The notes under the pieces were generated by a model. That model made no database searches. It had not been told where the DNA came from and saw nothing but the letters and a program-made list of their open reading frames with translations. From an uncultured Succinatimonas sp. (GTDB lineage Bacteria; Pseudomonadota; Gammaproteobacteria; Enterobacterales; Succinivibrionaceae), in contig URKL01000066.1 in NCBI GenBank assembly GCA_900548485.1, positions 1 through 8,700 of the forward strand: 8,700 bases of DNA, written 5' to 3'. A program made the translations under genes and the position numbers. Of this stretch, positions 1 to 6,463 are shown one piece after another. Numbering within the stretch: the stretch's first letter is position 1; the number at the start of each line of letters is the position of its first letter.

Positions 1-30
1 ATATAAGCTTCACTAAGGTAGGTAAACACG

Positions 31-957
31 ATGAGATATATTGAGTTTGGCCAAGATAAAACAAAAGTTTCGCAATTAGTTTTAGGTTGTATGCGTATTC
101 CGCAATTACAGGAGCCTGAAGCTGTAAAAGAGCTTTTAGATTTTGCATTGGCAAGTGGTATCAATATGCTCGATACGGCCGATGTTTATAGTTTAGGGCG
201 TTCAGAGGAATTATTAGGTTTAGCCTTTTCTTTAGAAAGCGGTTTTAGAGATAAGTTCTTTGTGCAGACTAAGTGCGGTATTTGTAAGAATCCTCATTTA
301 TATGATTTTTCGAAAAAACATATTTTAGAGTCTGTTGAGGGCAGTTTAAAGCGGCTTAGAACAGATCATATCGATTGCTTGATCTTACATCGACCTGATC
401 CTTTAATGGATCCTTGTGAGGTCGGTGAGGCTTTTAATCTTTTAAAATCTTCAGGAAAAGTCTTAAATTTTGGTGTTAGCAATATGAACCCTTTGCAGAT
501 GCAATTATTGCAATCTGGTTTAGATTGCGATCTTGTTGCAAATCAGGTTCAATTTAGTGTTTGTCATACCCCGATGATAAATCATGGAATCAATGTCAAT
601 ATGTACAATAATCCGGCTATCAATCGTGATGGAGGGGTTTTAGAGTATTGTCGTTTGAAAAAGATTGTAATTCAGGCTTGGTCGGTATTACAGCATGGTT
701 TCTTTGAGGGGGTATTTGTAGGATCTCCTAAGTATCTGCGTTTAAATAGTGTGTTAGATCGTATTGCTGAGGAGAAGAACTGTAATAGTACAGCTGTAGC
801 AATAGCATGGGTTTTAAAATATCCAGGACTGATGCAGGCGATTATTGGTACAACTAAGATTGCGAGAGTTAAAAATTCGCTTGAAGCTTGTAAGATTGAG
901 CTTAGTCGTGAGCAGTGGTATGAGATTTATCTAGCAGCTGGTAATGAATTGCCTTAA
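31..957 (+). CDS. Aldo/keto reductase, YdhF-like
   Basis: Predicted cytosolic NAD(P)H-dependent oxidoreductase of the aldo/keto reductase superfamily, 308 residues, which is normal for the fold. The catalytic tetrad is visible: Asp48 and Tyr53 in LDTADVY, Lys81 in QTKCGI and His120 in LILHRPD. The stretch HRPDPLMD (120-127) followed by GVSN (148-151) and NQVQ (171-174) resembles E. coli YdhF. IIGTTKIARV (271-280) is the usual cofactor-binding end of the barrel. Compared with YdhF as I recall it, there is an added segment around residues 183-201, rich in Asn and ending NRDGG, which I associate with Firmicutes homologues. The ATG has a good Shine-Dalgarno (AAGGTAGG, 15-22). It is a single gene facing rpsU tail to tail, with a shared terminator between them. 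Substrate cannot be told from sequence. Confidence 0.9.
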   Translation: MRYIEFGQDKTKVSQLVLGCMRIPQLQEPEAVKELLDFALASGINMLDTADVYSLGRSEELLGLAFSLESGFRDKFFVQTKCGICKNPHLYDFSKKHILESVEGSLKRLRTDHIDCLILHRPDPLMDPCEVGEAFNLLKSSGKVLNFGVSNMNPLQMQLLQSGLDCDLVANQVQFSVCHTPMINHGINVNMYNNPAINRDGGVLEYCRLKKIVIQAWSVLQHGFFEGVFVGSPKYLRLNSVLDRIAEEKNCNSTAVAIAWVLKYPGLMQAIIGTTKIARVKNSLEACKIELSREQWYEIYLAAGNELP

Positions 958-976
958 ACACAAATTCAAGATAAAC

Positions 977-1005
977 AAAAGGGACGATAATTCGTCCCTT
1001 TTTTT
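977..1005. terminator. Bidirectional intrinsic terminator between the reductase gene and rpsU
   Basis: A perfect 11-bp stem (977-987 pairs with 992-1002) closes on a 4-base loop TAAT and contains the GC core GGGACG/CGTCCC. On the plus strand it runs into seven T, so it ends the reductase transcript 20 bases after its stop. On the minus strand the stem is followed by TTTTGTTT, so it can also end the rpsU transcript, leaving a 3' untranslated region of about 100 bases. Confidence 0.9.
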
Positions 1006-1099
1006 CAATCTGTGAATAGATTTTTAGGTGTACCTTGAGGATAAAACCTCTAAGGCCAGACTAACACTGCCATGTCTTAATTAGACTTTAGGCGCGTGA

Positions 1100-1315
1100 T
1101 TAGTAAAGCCTAGTACGGCGCGCATTCTCGCGGGCCATCTTCTTGGCGTGGCGCTTGATAGCAGAAGCTTTAGTGCGCTTACGAATAGTAGTCGGCTTCT
1201 CGTAAAATTCACGAGCTCTGACATCAGCCAGAATACCGGCTTTTTCGCAGGAACGCTTAAAACGTCTCAAGGCAACGTCGAACGGCTCGTTCTCACGTAC
1301 TCTAATGACTGGCAT
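1100..1315 (-). CDS. rpsU: 30S ribosomal protein S21
   Basis: Small-subunit ribosomal protein S21, which in enteric bacteria is needed for efficient initiation on many mRNAs. The 71 residues match the E. coli protein almost throughout by recall: it opens [19 protein letters not shown] and ends ENARRTRLY, with the typical basic helices and [13 protein letters not shown] in the middle. A longer reading from a GTG four codons upstream would place the start inside the Shine-Dalgarno GAGGTGG (1330-1324), so I chose the ATG at 1315. The gene is visibly richer in G and C than its neighbours and avoids rare-looking AT-ending codons, as expected of a highly expressed gene. In E. coli rpsU leads the rpsU-dnaG-rpoD operon. 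Here a convergent reductase lies downstream, so the operon is absent at this place. Confidence 0.97.
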   Translation of the reverse strand: MPVIRVRENEPFDVALRRFKRSCEKAGILADVRAREFYEKPTTIRKRTKASAIKRHAKKMARENARRTRLY

Positions 1316-1323
1316 GTGGAAAA

Positions 1324-1330
1324 CCACCTC
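1324..1330 (-). promoter_or_regulatory. Strong ribosome binding site of rpsU
   Basis: GAGGTGG on the minus strand is a long match to the 16S rRNA 3' end and sits 8 bases before the ATG at 1315. It decides the start: the in-frame GTG at 1327-1325 overlaps this site and cannot use it. Confidence 0.85.
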
Positions 1331-1394
1331 ACTTATAAATAAACAGCATCGATCTCAATTTAAGAACTAAGAACGATAATAAAAAAACGTGTAA

Positions 1395-1423
1395 ATTTTA
1401 CATATAAGAAAGGCTAAAGTAAA
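1395..1423 (-). promoter_or_regulatory. Probable sigma-70 promoter of rpsU
   Basis: Read on the minus strand, TTTACT (1423-1418, 4 of 6 to the -35 consensus) and TAAAAT (1400-1395, 5 of 6 to the -10) are separated by exactly 17 bases. This would start transcription near 1388, giving a leader of about 70 bases. A 13-base palindrome, TGTAAATTTTACA (1390-1402), covers the -10 box and could be an operator, although AT-rich palindromes are common by chance. Confidence 0.5.
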
Positions 1424-1564
1424 GCTTTTGGAGCAGAATTTTGTATACTTTTACATCAATTGTGCGATAAAGGTTAAAATTTTAGAAAAGAACAATTTTT
1501 TGTTATAGACAAATTTAGCTAGCTTGTAGAATTAATTTTAGGTTTTTTAGGAGCATTTTTATTT

Positions 1565-2002
1565 ATGAAAGCGGTGATTCAGAGAGTTAAAAAGGGATCT
1601 GTAAGTGTTGAGGGTAATTGCGTAGGTGCTATAGATAAGGGGATTGTAGCTTTAATTGCTCTTGAGCCTCATGATAATGAGAGTAATATGCGTAAGTTAG
1701 TTGAAAAAATTTTAAAATATAGAATTTTCTCTGATGAAAATGATCACATGAATTTAAGTTTGAAAGATATTCAAGGCGGTTTATTACTGATATCTCAATT
1801 TACATTGGCTGCAAATACTAATTCAGGATTAAGACCTAGTTTTGATACCGCAATGAAACCTAGTGAAGCTCAGGAATTATTTTCAAAGCTTGTATCCTAT
1901 ACTAAGCAGTTGTGGCCTCAGGTCCAATGTGGAGAGTTTGGTGCCGATATGCAGGTTGAATTAATAAACGATGGCCCGGTAACTTTTATCTTAACAGCCT
2001 AG
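1565..2002 (+). CDS. dtd: D-aminoacyl-tRNA deacylase
   Basis: Cytosolic homodimeric enzyme that hydrolyses D-amino acids wrongly attached to tRNA, protecting translation. The length of 145 residues equals E. coli Dtd. Both family hallmarks are intact: SQFTLAA (77-83) with Thr80, and NDGPVTF (135-141) carrying the Gly137-Pro138 cis-dipeptide that rejects L-aminoacyl substrates. MKAVIQRV at the N-terminus and YRIFSD (52-57) also fit. The ATG is preceded by TAGGAG (1548-1553) with a rather long 11-base gap. In E. coli dtd lies elsewhere, so its place between rpsU and tsaD is a local arrangement, though it groups sensibly with other tRNA genes. A weak terminator follows, so it may be transcribed separately from tsaD. 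A promoter for dtd must lie in 1440-1550, but I see only poor matches. Confidence 0.96.
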   Translation: MKAVIQRVKKGSVSVEGNCVGAIDKGIVALIALEPHDNESNMRKLVEKILKYRIFSDENDHMNLSLKDIQGGLLLISQFTLAANTNSGLRPSFDTAMKPSEAQELFSKLVSYTKQLWPQVQCGEFGADMQVELINDGPVTFILTA

Positions 2003-2041
2003 TAAATTCATTTTTTATTTTGGGTAAAAGCTTTAAATTTT

Positions 2042-2050
2042 TGATAGAAT
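2042..2050 (+). promoter_or_regulatory. Possible extended -10 promoter upstream of tsaD
   Basis: TGATAGAAT combines the TGn extension with TAGAAT (5 of 6 to TATAAT). The only -35-like word, TTGGGT (2020-2025), is 19 bases away and weak. If used, transcription would start near 2057 and run through the hairpin at 2064-2089 before reaching tsaD, leaving a leader of about 90 bases. Confidence 0.35.
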
Positions 2051-2063
2051 AGGCATTTGGGCG

Positions 2064-2089
2064 AGGGGCTATAAAGGCCTTTTTTTATT
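2064..2089 (+). terminator. Weak intrinsic terminator or attenuator between dtd and tsaD
   Basis: AGGGGCT (2064-2070) can pair with AGGCCTT (2075-2081) around the loop ATAA. The stem holds one G-G mismatch and one G-T wobble, and seven T (2080-2086) run from its right arm. The stem is imperfect, so partial read-through from dtd into tsaD is likely. Because the possible tsaD promoter lies upstream, this could also act within the tsaD leader. Confidence 0.35.
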
Positions 2090-2148
2090 TATTTTCTATC
2101 TTTTATAAAGATATAAAGCCTGAATTTAGATGACTTTAAGGACTGAGA

Positions 2149-3165
2149 ATGCGAATTTTAGGAATTGAAAGTTCTTGTGATGAGACTGGCGTAGCTGTCT
2201 ATGATGATGCTTTAGGATTAGTAGCACATGCCTTGCATACACAGATCCCTATGCATGCTCAGTACGGTGGTGTCGTTCCTGAATTAGCTTCCCGTGACCA
2301 TATAAAAAGAGTGGTCCCTTTAGTACGGTTGGTCATGGAAAAAGCTTCCATGCAGCTAAAGGATTTGGATGCTATTGCCTATACTGCAGGACCTGGTTTA
2401 ATTGGTGCTCTTTTAGCAGGTGCTATGGAGGCTAATGCCTTAGCTTTTGCGTTAAATATTCCTGCAGTACCTGTACATCATATGGAAGGTCATCTTTTAG
2501 CTCCAATGTTAGAGGATCCTAAGCCTCAATTTCCTTTTGTAGCTTTATTGATTTCTGGTGGCCATACTATGCTCATTAAGGTTAGTGCACCAGGTCAGTA
2601 TGAGCTTTTAGGCCAATCTGTAGATGATGCTGTAGGTGAGGCTTTTGATAAGACTGCTAAACTTTTAGGTATTCCATATCCAGGAGGACCTGGACTTGAA
2701 AAATTAGCTCAAAATGGTAATCCTAAAGCTTTTAACTTTCCGCGTCCCATGCTAAAAAGTCCGAATTGTGATTTTAGTTTTGCCGGATTAAAAACTGCAG
2801 TTTTAAATGCAGTCTTAGATCATAAAGATGATTTAGATAAGGTTAAAGCGGATATTGCTTGTTGTTTTACTCAAGCTGTAGCGGATACTCTTGAATATAA
2901 GTGTAAAAAAGCATTGCGTATTACAGGTCTTAAATCCTTAGTGGTTGCCGGTGGCGTAAGTGCTAATCTTGATATTCGTACGCGTTTACAAAATTTGATG
3001 ATTAAGGAAAAAGGTCAAGCTTTTTTTGCCAGACGCGAATTTTGTACTGACAATGGCGCTATGATTGCACAAGCTGGAATGATGCGTTTTAAATCAGGAC
3101 AGATAGGAGATTATAAAGTAAAAGTTTTCCCACGCTGGCCGCTTTCTGATTTAAAACCATTATAG
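2149..3165 (+). CDS. tsaD: tRNA N6-adenosine threonylcarbamoyltransferase TsaD
   Basis: Catalytic subunit of the complex (with TsaB and TsaE) that transfers threonylcarbamoyl from TsaC-made threonylcarbamoyl-AMP to A37 of ANN-decoding tRNAs, forming t6A. The 338 residues match the family length, with an ASKHA fold. Visible signatures are GIESSCDET (5-13), the metal-binding HHMEGH with His111 and His115, ISGGHT (135-140), GGPGLEKLA (179-187), GGVSAN (268-273) and CTDNGAMIA (299-307) with Asp301 as a metal ligand. The ATG is served by TAAGGA (2137-2142), 6 bases upstream. It heads a tight run with folB, folK and uppP. In E. coli the gene also sits next to rpsU; here dtd lies between them. No partner subunit is in the window. 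Confidence 0.98.
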   Translation: MRILGIESSCDETGVAVYDDALGLVAHALHTQIPMHAQYGGVVPELASRDHIKRVVPLVRLVMEKASMQLKDLDAIAYTAGPGLIGALLAGAMEANALAFALNIPAVPVHHMEGHLLAPMLEDPKPQFPFVALLISGGHTMLIKVSAPGQYELLGQSVDDAVGEAFDKTAKLLGIPYPGGPGLEKLAQNGNPKAFNFPRPMLKSPNCDFSFAGLKTAVLNAVLDHKDDLDKVKADIACCFTQAVADTLEYKCKKALRITGLKSLVVAGGVSANLDIRTRLQNLMIKEKGQAFFARREFCTDNGAMIAQAGMMRFKSGQIGDYKVKVFPRWPLSDLKPL

Positions 3166-3174
3166 GTATCCCTT

Positions 3175-3531
3175 ATGGATAAGGTTTTTGTTGAGGGTTT
3201 ACAGGTAGACTGTATTATAGGCATTTTGCCTTTTGAGCGTGAACAAACTCAGCCCTTAATAATTGATTTAACTTTAGAACATGATTTAAAGCCTGCAGCT
3301 TTAGCTCGTGATTTAAGTTTAAGCATTGATTATGCAGCTCTGTCTAAAAGAGTTGAAGAATATGTAATTGCACGCCAAGCTTTTCTTTTAGAAGAATTGG
3401 CTGTGGAATTGTGTGATTTAATTTTGAAAGAATTTAAACCGCAACGGGTCACTATACGATTAAATAAACCCCAAGCGGTAAAATTGGCCCATGCGGCTGG
3501 AATTGAAGTTTCAAAAACTGCTGATAATTGA
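3175..3531 (+). CDS. folB: Dihydroneopterin aldolase
   Basis: Folate-pathway enzyme that cleaves 7,8-dihydroneopterin to 6-hydroxymethyl-7,8-dihydropterin and glycolaldehyde, the step before FolK. It has 118 residues, close to E. coli FolB (about 120). The family pattern is present: MDKVFVEGL at the N-terminus, IGILPFEREQTQP (15-27) with Glu21, SIDYAAL (50-56) with Tyr53, LLEELA (71-76) with the pterin-anchoring Glu at about 73, and LNKPQAV (96-102) with the catalytic Lys98. The start lies 9 bases after tsaD, with only a short TAGG overlapping the tsaD stop as a Shine-Dalgarno, so translational coupling to tsaD is likely. It is followed by folK after 13 bases, placing consecutive pathway steps together. 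Confidence 0.96.
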   Translation: MDKVFVEGLQVDCIIGILPFEREQTQPLIIDLTLEHDLKPAALARDLSLSIDYAALSKRVEEYVIARQAFLLEELAVELCDLILKEFKPQRVTIRLNKPQAVKLAHAAGIEVSKTADN

Positions 3532-3533
3532 AC

Positions 3534-3537
3534 GGAG
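3534..3537 (+). promoter_or_regulatory. Ribosome binding site that fixes the folK start
   Basis: GGAG lies 7 bases before the ATG at 3545 and just past the folB stop (3529-3531). An in-frame ATG at 3491 inside folB would add 18 residues before the conserved N-terminal strand and has no comparable site, so the 3545 start is preferred. Confidence 0.8.
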
Positions 3538-3544
3538 ATTGTCG

Positions 3545-4090
3545 ATGACAACTAGAGTATATCTTGGTGTTGGTTCTAATTTAAATAGAGAGAATTCCCT
3601 ACGCTTTGCTGTAGCTAAGTTAGAGCCATTATTCAAAAATTTTGTCAAATCATCAGTTTGGTCTAGCCATGCTATTCGCACCGCTGAGCCTGATTATTTG
3701 AATATGGTTGTAGGTGGTGATGTTGAGATGCCTTTACAAGATCTTTTCGATGCTATTATGGAAATTGAAAAGCTTGCAGGTAAAGAACTCATGTTTAATA
3801 ACGGCACTAATTTTGGTGTTAAGCGCCGTTTAGATATTGATATCTTAGTTTATGGCGATACTATCACTACTGAGCCTTGCAAATTACCGCGCCACGATAT
3901 TCAAGATTATCCGTTCGTTTTATGTCCTTTATGCGAGTTGGATGCTGATTTAATTCATCCTTTATTAAATATTCGCATTGGTGAGATTTGGGCTGAGATG
4001 GAGCCTCGTTTGCCTGATAATCATGGTGTCAGCAAGTTTGATATGGATTGGTCTGAGGAAGCTCCGAGCTGGAATGGCTCTGAGGAATAA
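3545..4090 (+). CDS. folK: 6-hydroxymethyl-7,8-dihydropterin pyrophosphokinase (FolB-linked FolK type)
   Basis: Transfers pyrophosphate from ATP to the hydroxymethyl-dihydropterin made by FolB. It has 181 residues. The start MTTRVYLGVGSN shows the conserved GVGSN (8-12). RRLDIDILVYGD (94-105) carries Asp97 and Asp99, matching the two Mg-binding aspartates of E. coli FolK (95 and 97). The next segment reads LPRHDIQDYPFVL (114-126) where E. coli has VPHYDM and a later Arg. The position of the ATP-contacting His115 is Arg116 here, and Arg121 becomes Tyr122. I recall similar LPRDEI segments in FolK copies linked to folB in Pseudomonas and Vibrio, so this is probably a subfamily trait rather than decay. 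The C-terminal tail (158-181) is acidic with two Trp. Function as a kinase is likely but less certain than for FolB. Confidence 0.88.
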   Translation: MTTRVYLGVGSNLNRENSLRFAVAKLEPLFKNFVKSSVWSSHAIRTAEPDYLNMVVGGDVEMPLQDLFDAIMEIEKLAGKELMFNNGTNFGVKRRLDIDILVYGDTITTEPCKLPRHDIQDYPFVLCPLCELDADLIHPLLNIRIGEIWAEMEPRLPDNHGVSKFDMDWSEEAPSWNGSEE

Positions 4091-4099
4091 TTTACCTTT

Positions 4100-4945
4100 A
4101 TGTCAATTCTACAAGTTGTAGTGTTAGCCCTTATTCAAGGGCTAACAGAGTTTTTACCTGTCTCCTCTAGTGCTCATTTAATTTTACCTTCGCAGTTATT
4201 AGACTGGCCAGATCAAGGCATATTTTTTGATGTGGCGGTGCATGTTGGCACTTTAATGGCAGTAATCTGTTATTATTTTTCAGATCTTTTAAAAATAACC
4301 TCATCTACCTTAGAAGCTTGTATTAGACGTAAGCAAAATACTCAGGGCAAAATTGGCTTTTGCATAATTTTAGCTACTATCCCTGTTTGCATCAGTGGTT
4401 TTTTATTTGAAAGCCAGATTTCAACTTGGGGAAGATCAATTGAAATTATTGCATGGGCTACCATAGGTTATGGTGTGCTTTTAGGTTTAGCCTCTTATGT
4501 CAATCGTCATCTTTTATGGCATAACAGTTTCAAGCTTGAAAACAAACGCCCCGATAGTTTACATAATTTAACCTATATCCAGGCTTTGATAATTGGTTTG
4601 GCTCAGGCTTTATCAATTGTTCCAGGTACTTCTCGTTCAGGCATCACTTTAACTGCGGGCTTATTTTTAGGCATGTCAGCACAATCTGCCGCGCGTTTTA
4701 GCTTTTTGCTTTCCATACCTGTAATTATTGCCTCAGCTTCGCTAGAGTTATTGAAGTTATATTTACATCCAGAGCTTTTAGCAGCTGCTGATATTCTTTC
4801 AATAAGTTTAGGTGTAATGTTGTCGTTTTTAACAGCATTGACCGTTATTCACTTATTTATGCGCTATATTGCAAAATCAGGAATGGCGATATTTGTTATA
4901 TATAGACTGCTTTTAGGTGCATTGCTATTGTGGGTTTTCCACTAA
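4100..4945 (+). CDS. uppP: Undecaprenyl-diphosphate phosphatase
   Basis: Integral inner-membrane phosphatase that turns undecaprenyl diphosphate into the monophosphate carrier used for peptidoglycan and O-antigen; overexpression gives bacitracin resistance in E. coli. It has 281 residues and many hydrophobic spans. Hallmarks are QGLTEFLPVSSSAH (13-26), containing the (E/Q)xxxE motif with Gln13 and Glu17 and the catalytic-region His26, and PGTSRSG (175-181) with Arg179. The SSSAHLILPSQLL and WPDQG wording resembles the Pseudomonas-type branch more than the E. coli one. The start is 9 bases after folK. The nearest Shine-Dalgarno, GAGGA (4082-4086), is inside folK and 13 bases away, so initiation probably relies on coupling to folK translation. 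It ends at a strong bidirectional terminator. Confidence 0.96.
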   Translation: MSILQVVVLALIQGLTEFLPVSSSAHLILPSQLLDWPDQGIFFDVAVHVGTLMAVICYYFSDLLKITSSTLEACIRRKQNTQGKIGFCIILATIPVCISGFLFESQISTWGRSIEIIAWATIGYGVLLGLASYVNRHLLWHNSFKLENKRPDSLHNLTYIQALIIGLAQALSIVPGTSRSGITLTAGLFLGMSAQSAARFSFLLSIPVIIASASLELLKLYLHPELLAAADILSISLGVMLSFLTALTVIHLFMRYIAKSGMAIFVIYRLLLGALLLWVFH

Positions 4946-4946
4946 A

Positions 4947-4983
4947 AGAAAGAGCTTTAGGAATTGATCTTAAAGCTCTTTTT
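4947..4983. terminator. Bidirectional intrinsic terminator between uppP and cca
   Basis: AAAGAGCTTTA (4949-4959) and TAAAGCTCTTT (4971-4981) form a perfect 11-bp stem with an 11-base loop, extended by a G-T and an A-T pair. The plus strand ends in TTTTT (4979-4983). The minus strand ends in TTTCTTTT. It lies just past the uppP stop and about 50 bases past the cca stop, and so serves two converging genes. Confidence 0.9.
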
Positions 4984-5032
4984 GCAAATACGTGGTAAAT
5001 TTAATTTTAATGCTAGTCTTCTCTACGCTAGA

Positions 5033-6412
5033 TTAATCTCTTCTAATTTTAAAAAATGCTCGATAATAAGGTTTTAACACCTTAGGTTTTAGATGTTGAG
5101 GTTTGCGATCATGGAATGAAGCCTCTTGGAACTTGCTTTTAGGCAATTGAGCTGGCATTTCATTACTAGAGTCATCCTTTTCATCATGAGGCAGAATTTC
5201 AAAATAGTCTTCAACTAATTTTATGCGTTTTAGGCGCATCATCTCGCCAATTTCGCGTCCTTTATATCCTAATGCGACAAATTCAGAAGCCTTTACTGTA
5301 GAACAAAGCGCAAACATGCCTAAGAAATAATCTGCGCGTGGAAAAGGGCGGTTTTCAAAACCTTTACGACCTAAGAAGTCACATTTACAGCATAAAACCC
5401 ATGGTTTGATACGTTCAGGACGTCGCCAGGCATCAAGGTGATCTAAAAGATCGACAATACCGGCAGAGCCTTTACGGTAAAGGTGATGCATTTCACTGTG
5501 ATAGAGGATCACATAATAAGCAAAGTCCTCATATTCACGAGGCACTTTTAAGCGCTTACACATAGATCTTAAAGGAGCAATACCAAGTTCATTATGTAAA
5601 CGATGATGAGGCCAGAGCTTTTTTGGGGTTAATCCTTTACCTAAATCATGACAGAGCATGGCAAAACGGGTAACAGGGTTATCTGTTTCTGCACATAGAC
5701 GATGTACAGTCATACAGGTGTGTACACCAGAATCAATTTCAGGATGCCAGCGTTTGGGGCCAGGAATTCCATAAAGCACATCTATTTCAGGTAATACACA
5801 ACGTAAAGCCTCACATTGACGTAAAACTTGAATGAAAATTTCAGGATTTGGGCTACATAGAGCTTTTTTTAACTCCATCCATACTCTTTCAGGAGTGAGT
5901 TCTGATAACTCCCCAGAAAGAGCAATTTTGCGCATAAGTTCTAAAGTTTCAGGAGCAACTTCAAAGCCCTCACAATGAAGTTTAGCTGCAAAACGAGCTA
6001 CTCTTAAAACCCGTAGAGGATCTTCAATAAAGGCCTCAGATACATGTCTTAAAATTCGCTGTTCGAGATCTTTTTGACCACCATAGGGATCGATAATCTG
6101 GCCATTTTCATCCATAGCCATGGCATTTATTGTCAGATCGCGTCTTTTTAAATCTTCTTCAAGGGTAATATCTTGATTAAAATCGCAAATAAAACCATGG
6201 TAACCATAGCCTTTTTTGCGTTCAGTACGCGCTAGAGCATATTCTTCGTGAGTTTTAGGATGTAAAAACACAGGAAAGTCGTGACCTGCTTGGACATAAC
6301 CTGCATTTAAAAGCATGGTTGGGGTTGCCCCAACAACCACATAATCCTTATCAGCTCCTGGAATCCCTAAAAGTTGATCGCGGACAGCACCGCCAACTAA
6401 GTAAACCTGCAT
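5033..6412 (-). CDS. cca: CCA-adding enzyme (tRNA nucleotidyltransferase) with HD domain
   Basis: Adds or repairs the 3' CCA of tRNA without a nucleic-acid template. It is a class II nucleotidyltransferase of 459 residues; E. coli Cca has 412. In order: GGAVRD (7-12), the metal-binding pair Asp21 and Asp23 in DKDYVVVG, RRDLTINAMA (90-99), EDPLRVLRVARFA (130-142), TPERVWMEL (173-181), WHPEIDSGVHT (222-232), and an HD phosphohydrolase motif CHDLGKG (254-260), which in E. coli gives phosphatase and cyclic phosphodiesterase activity. Alignment by eye with E. coli ends near residue 407. The remaining 52 residues are acidic first (HDEKDDSSNE) and then strongly basic, ending FFKIRRD. The Shine-Dalgarno is poor (GAGTG, 6421-6417, 4 bases before the ATG). 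The upstream gap holds an inverted repeat. As in E. coli, cca lies between uppP and ygiM. Confidence 0.97.
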   Translation of the reverse strand: MQVYLVGGAVRDQLLGIPGADKDYVVVGATPTMLLNAGYVQAGHDFPVFLHPKTHEEYALARTERKKGYGYHGFICDFNQDITLEEDLKRRDLTINAMAMDENGQIIDPYGGQKDLEQRILRHVSEAFIEDPLRVLRVARFAAKLHCEGFEVAPETLELMRKIALSGELSELTPERVWMELKKALCSPNPEIFIQVLRQCEALRCVLPEIDVLYGIPGPKRWHPEIDSGVHTCMTVHRLCAETDNPVTRFAMLCHDLGKGLTPKKLWPHHRLHNELGIAPLRSMCKRLKVPREYEDFAYYVILYHSEMHHLYRKGSAGIVDLLDHLDAWRRPERIKPWVLCCKCDFLGRKGFENRPFPRADYFLGMFALCSTVKASEFVALGYKGREIGEMMRLKRIKLVEDYFEILPHDEKDDSSNEMPAQLPKSKFQEASFHDRKPQHLKPKVLKPYYRAFFKIRRD

Positions 6413-6431
6413 TTTTCACTCTGGCAAAGTT

Positions 6432-6462
6432 GTAGACAAATGTAATAAATACTATTGTCTAC
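6432..6462. repeat. 8-bp inverted repeat just upstream of cca
   Basis: GTAGACAA (6432-6439) and TTGTCTAC (6455-6462) are perfect inverted copies separated by 15 bases. The arm centres are 23 bases apart, about two helix turns, as expected for a dimeric regulator. The repeat ends 20 bases before the cca ATG and would overlap the start point of the candidate promoter at 6464-6472. It could equally form an RNA hairpin in the leader. Confidence 0.6.
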
Positions 6463-6463
6463 C

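Noticed and set aside
1022..1099. Bulged hairpin CCTTGAGG/CCTCTAAGG downstream of rpsU
   Set aside because: It has a bulge and no T-run on either strand, so it is not a terminator; too weak to call a separate element.
1148..1342. Plus-strand open frame of 64 codons
   Set aside because: It lies antisense over rpsU, whose sequence match is unmistakable, and has no ribosome binding site.
3491..3544. Longer N-terminus for folK starting inside folB
   Set aside because: The extra 18 residues precede the conserved strand at the family's usual N-terminus, while GGAG sits correctly for the ATG at 3545.
3330..3551. Minus-strand open frame of 73 codons
   Set aside because: It is a shadow of folB with no supporting ribosome binding site or recognisable protein.
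5008..5035. Imperfect inverted repeat TAAT(G)CTAG/CTAGATTA at the cca 3' end
   Set aside because: It is AT-rich with a bulge and no T-run, and the strong terminator at 4947-4983 already explains the end of the transcript.
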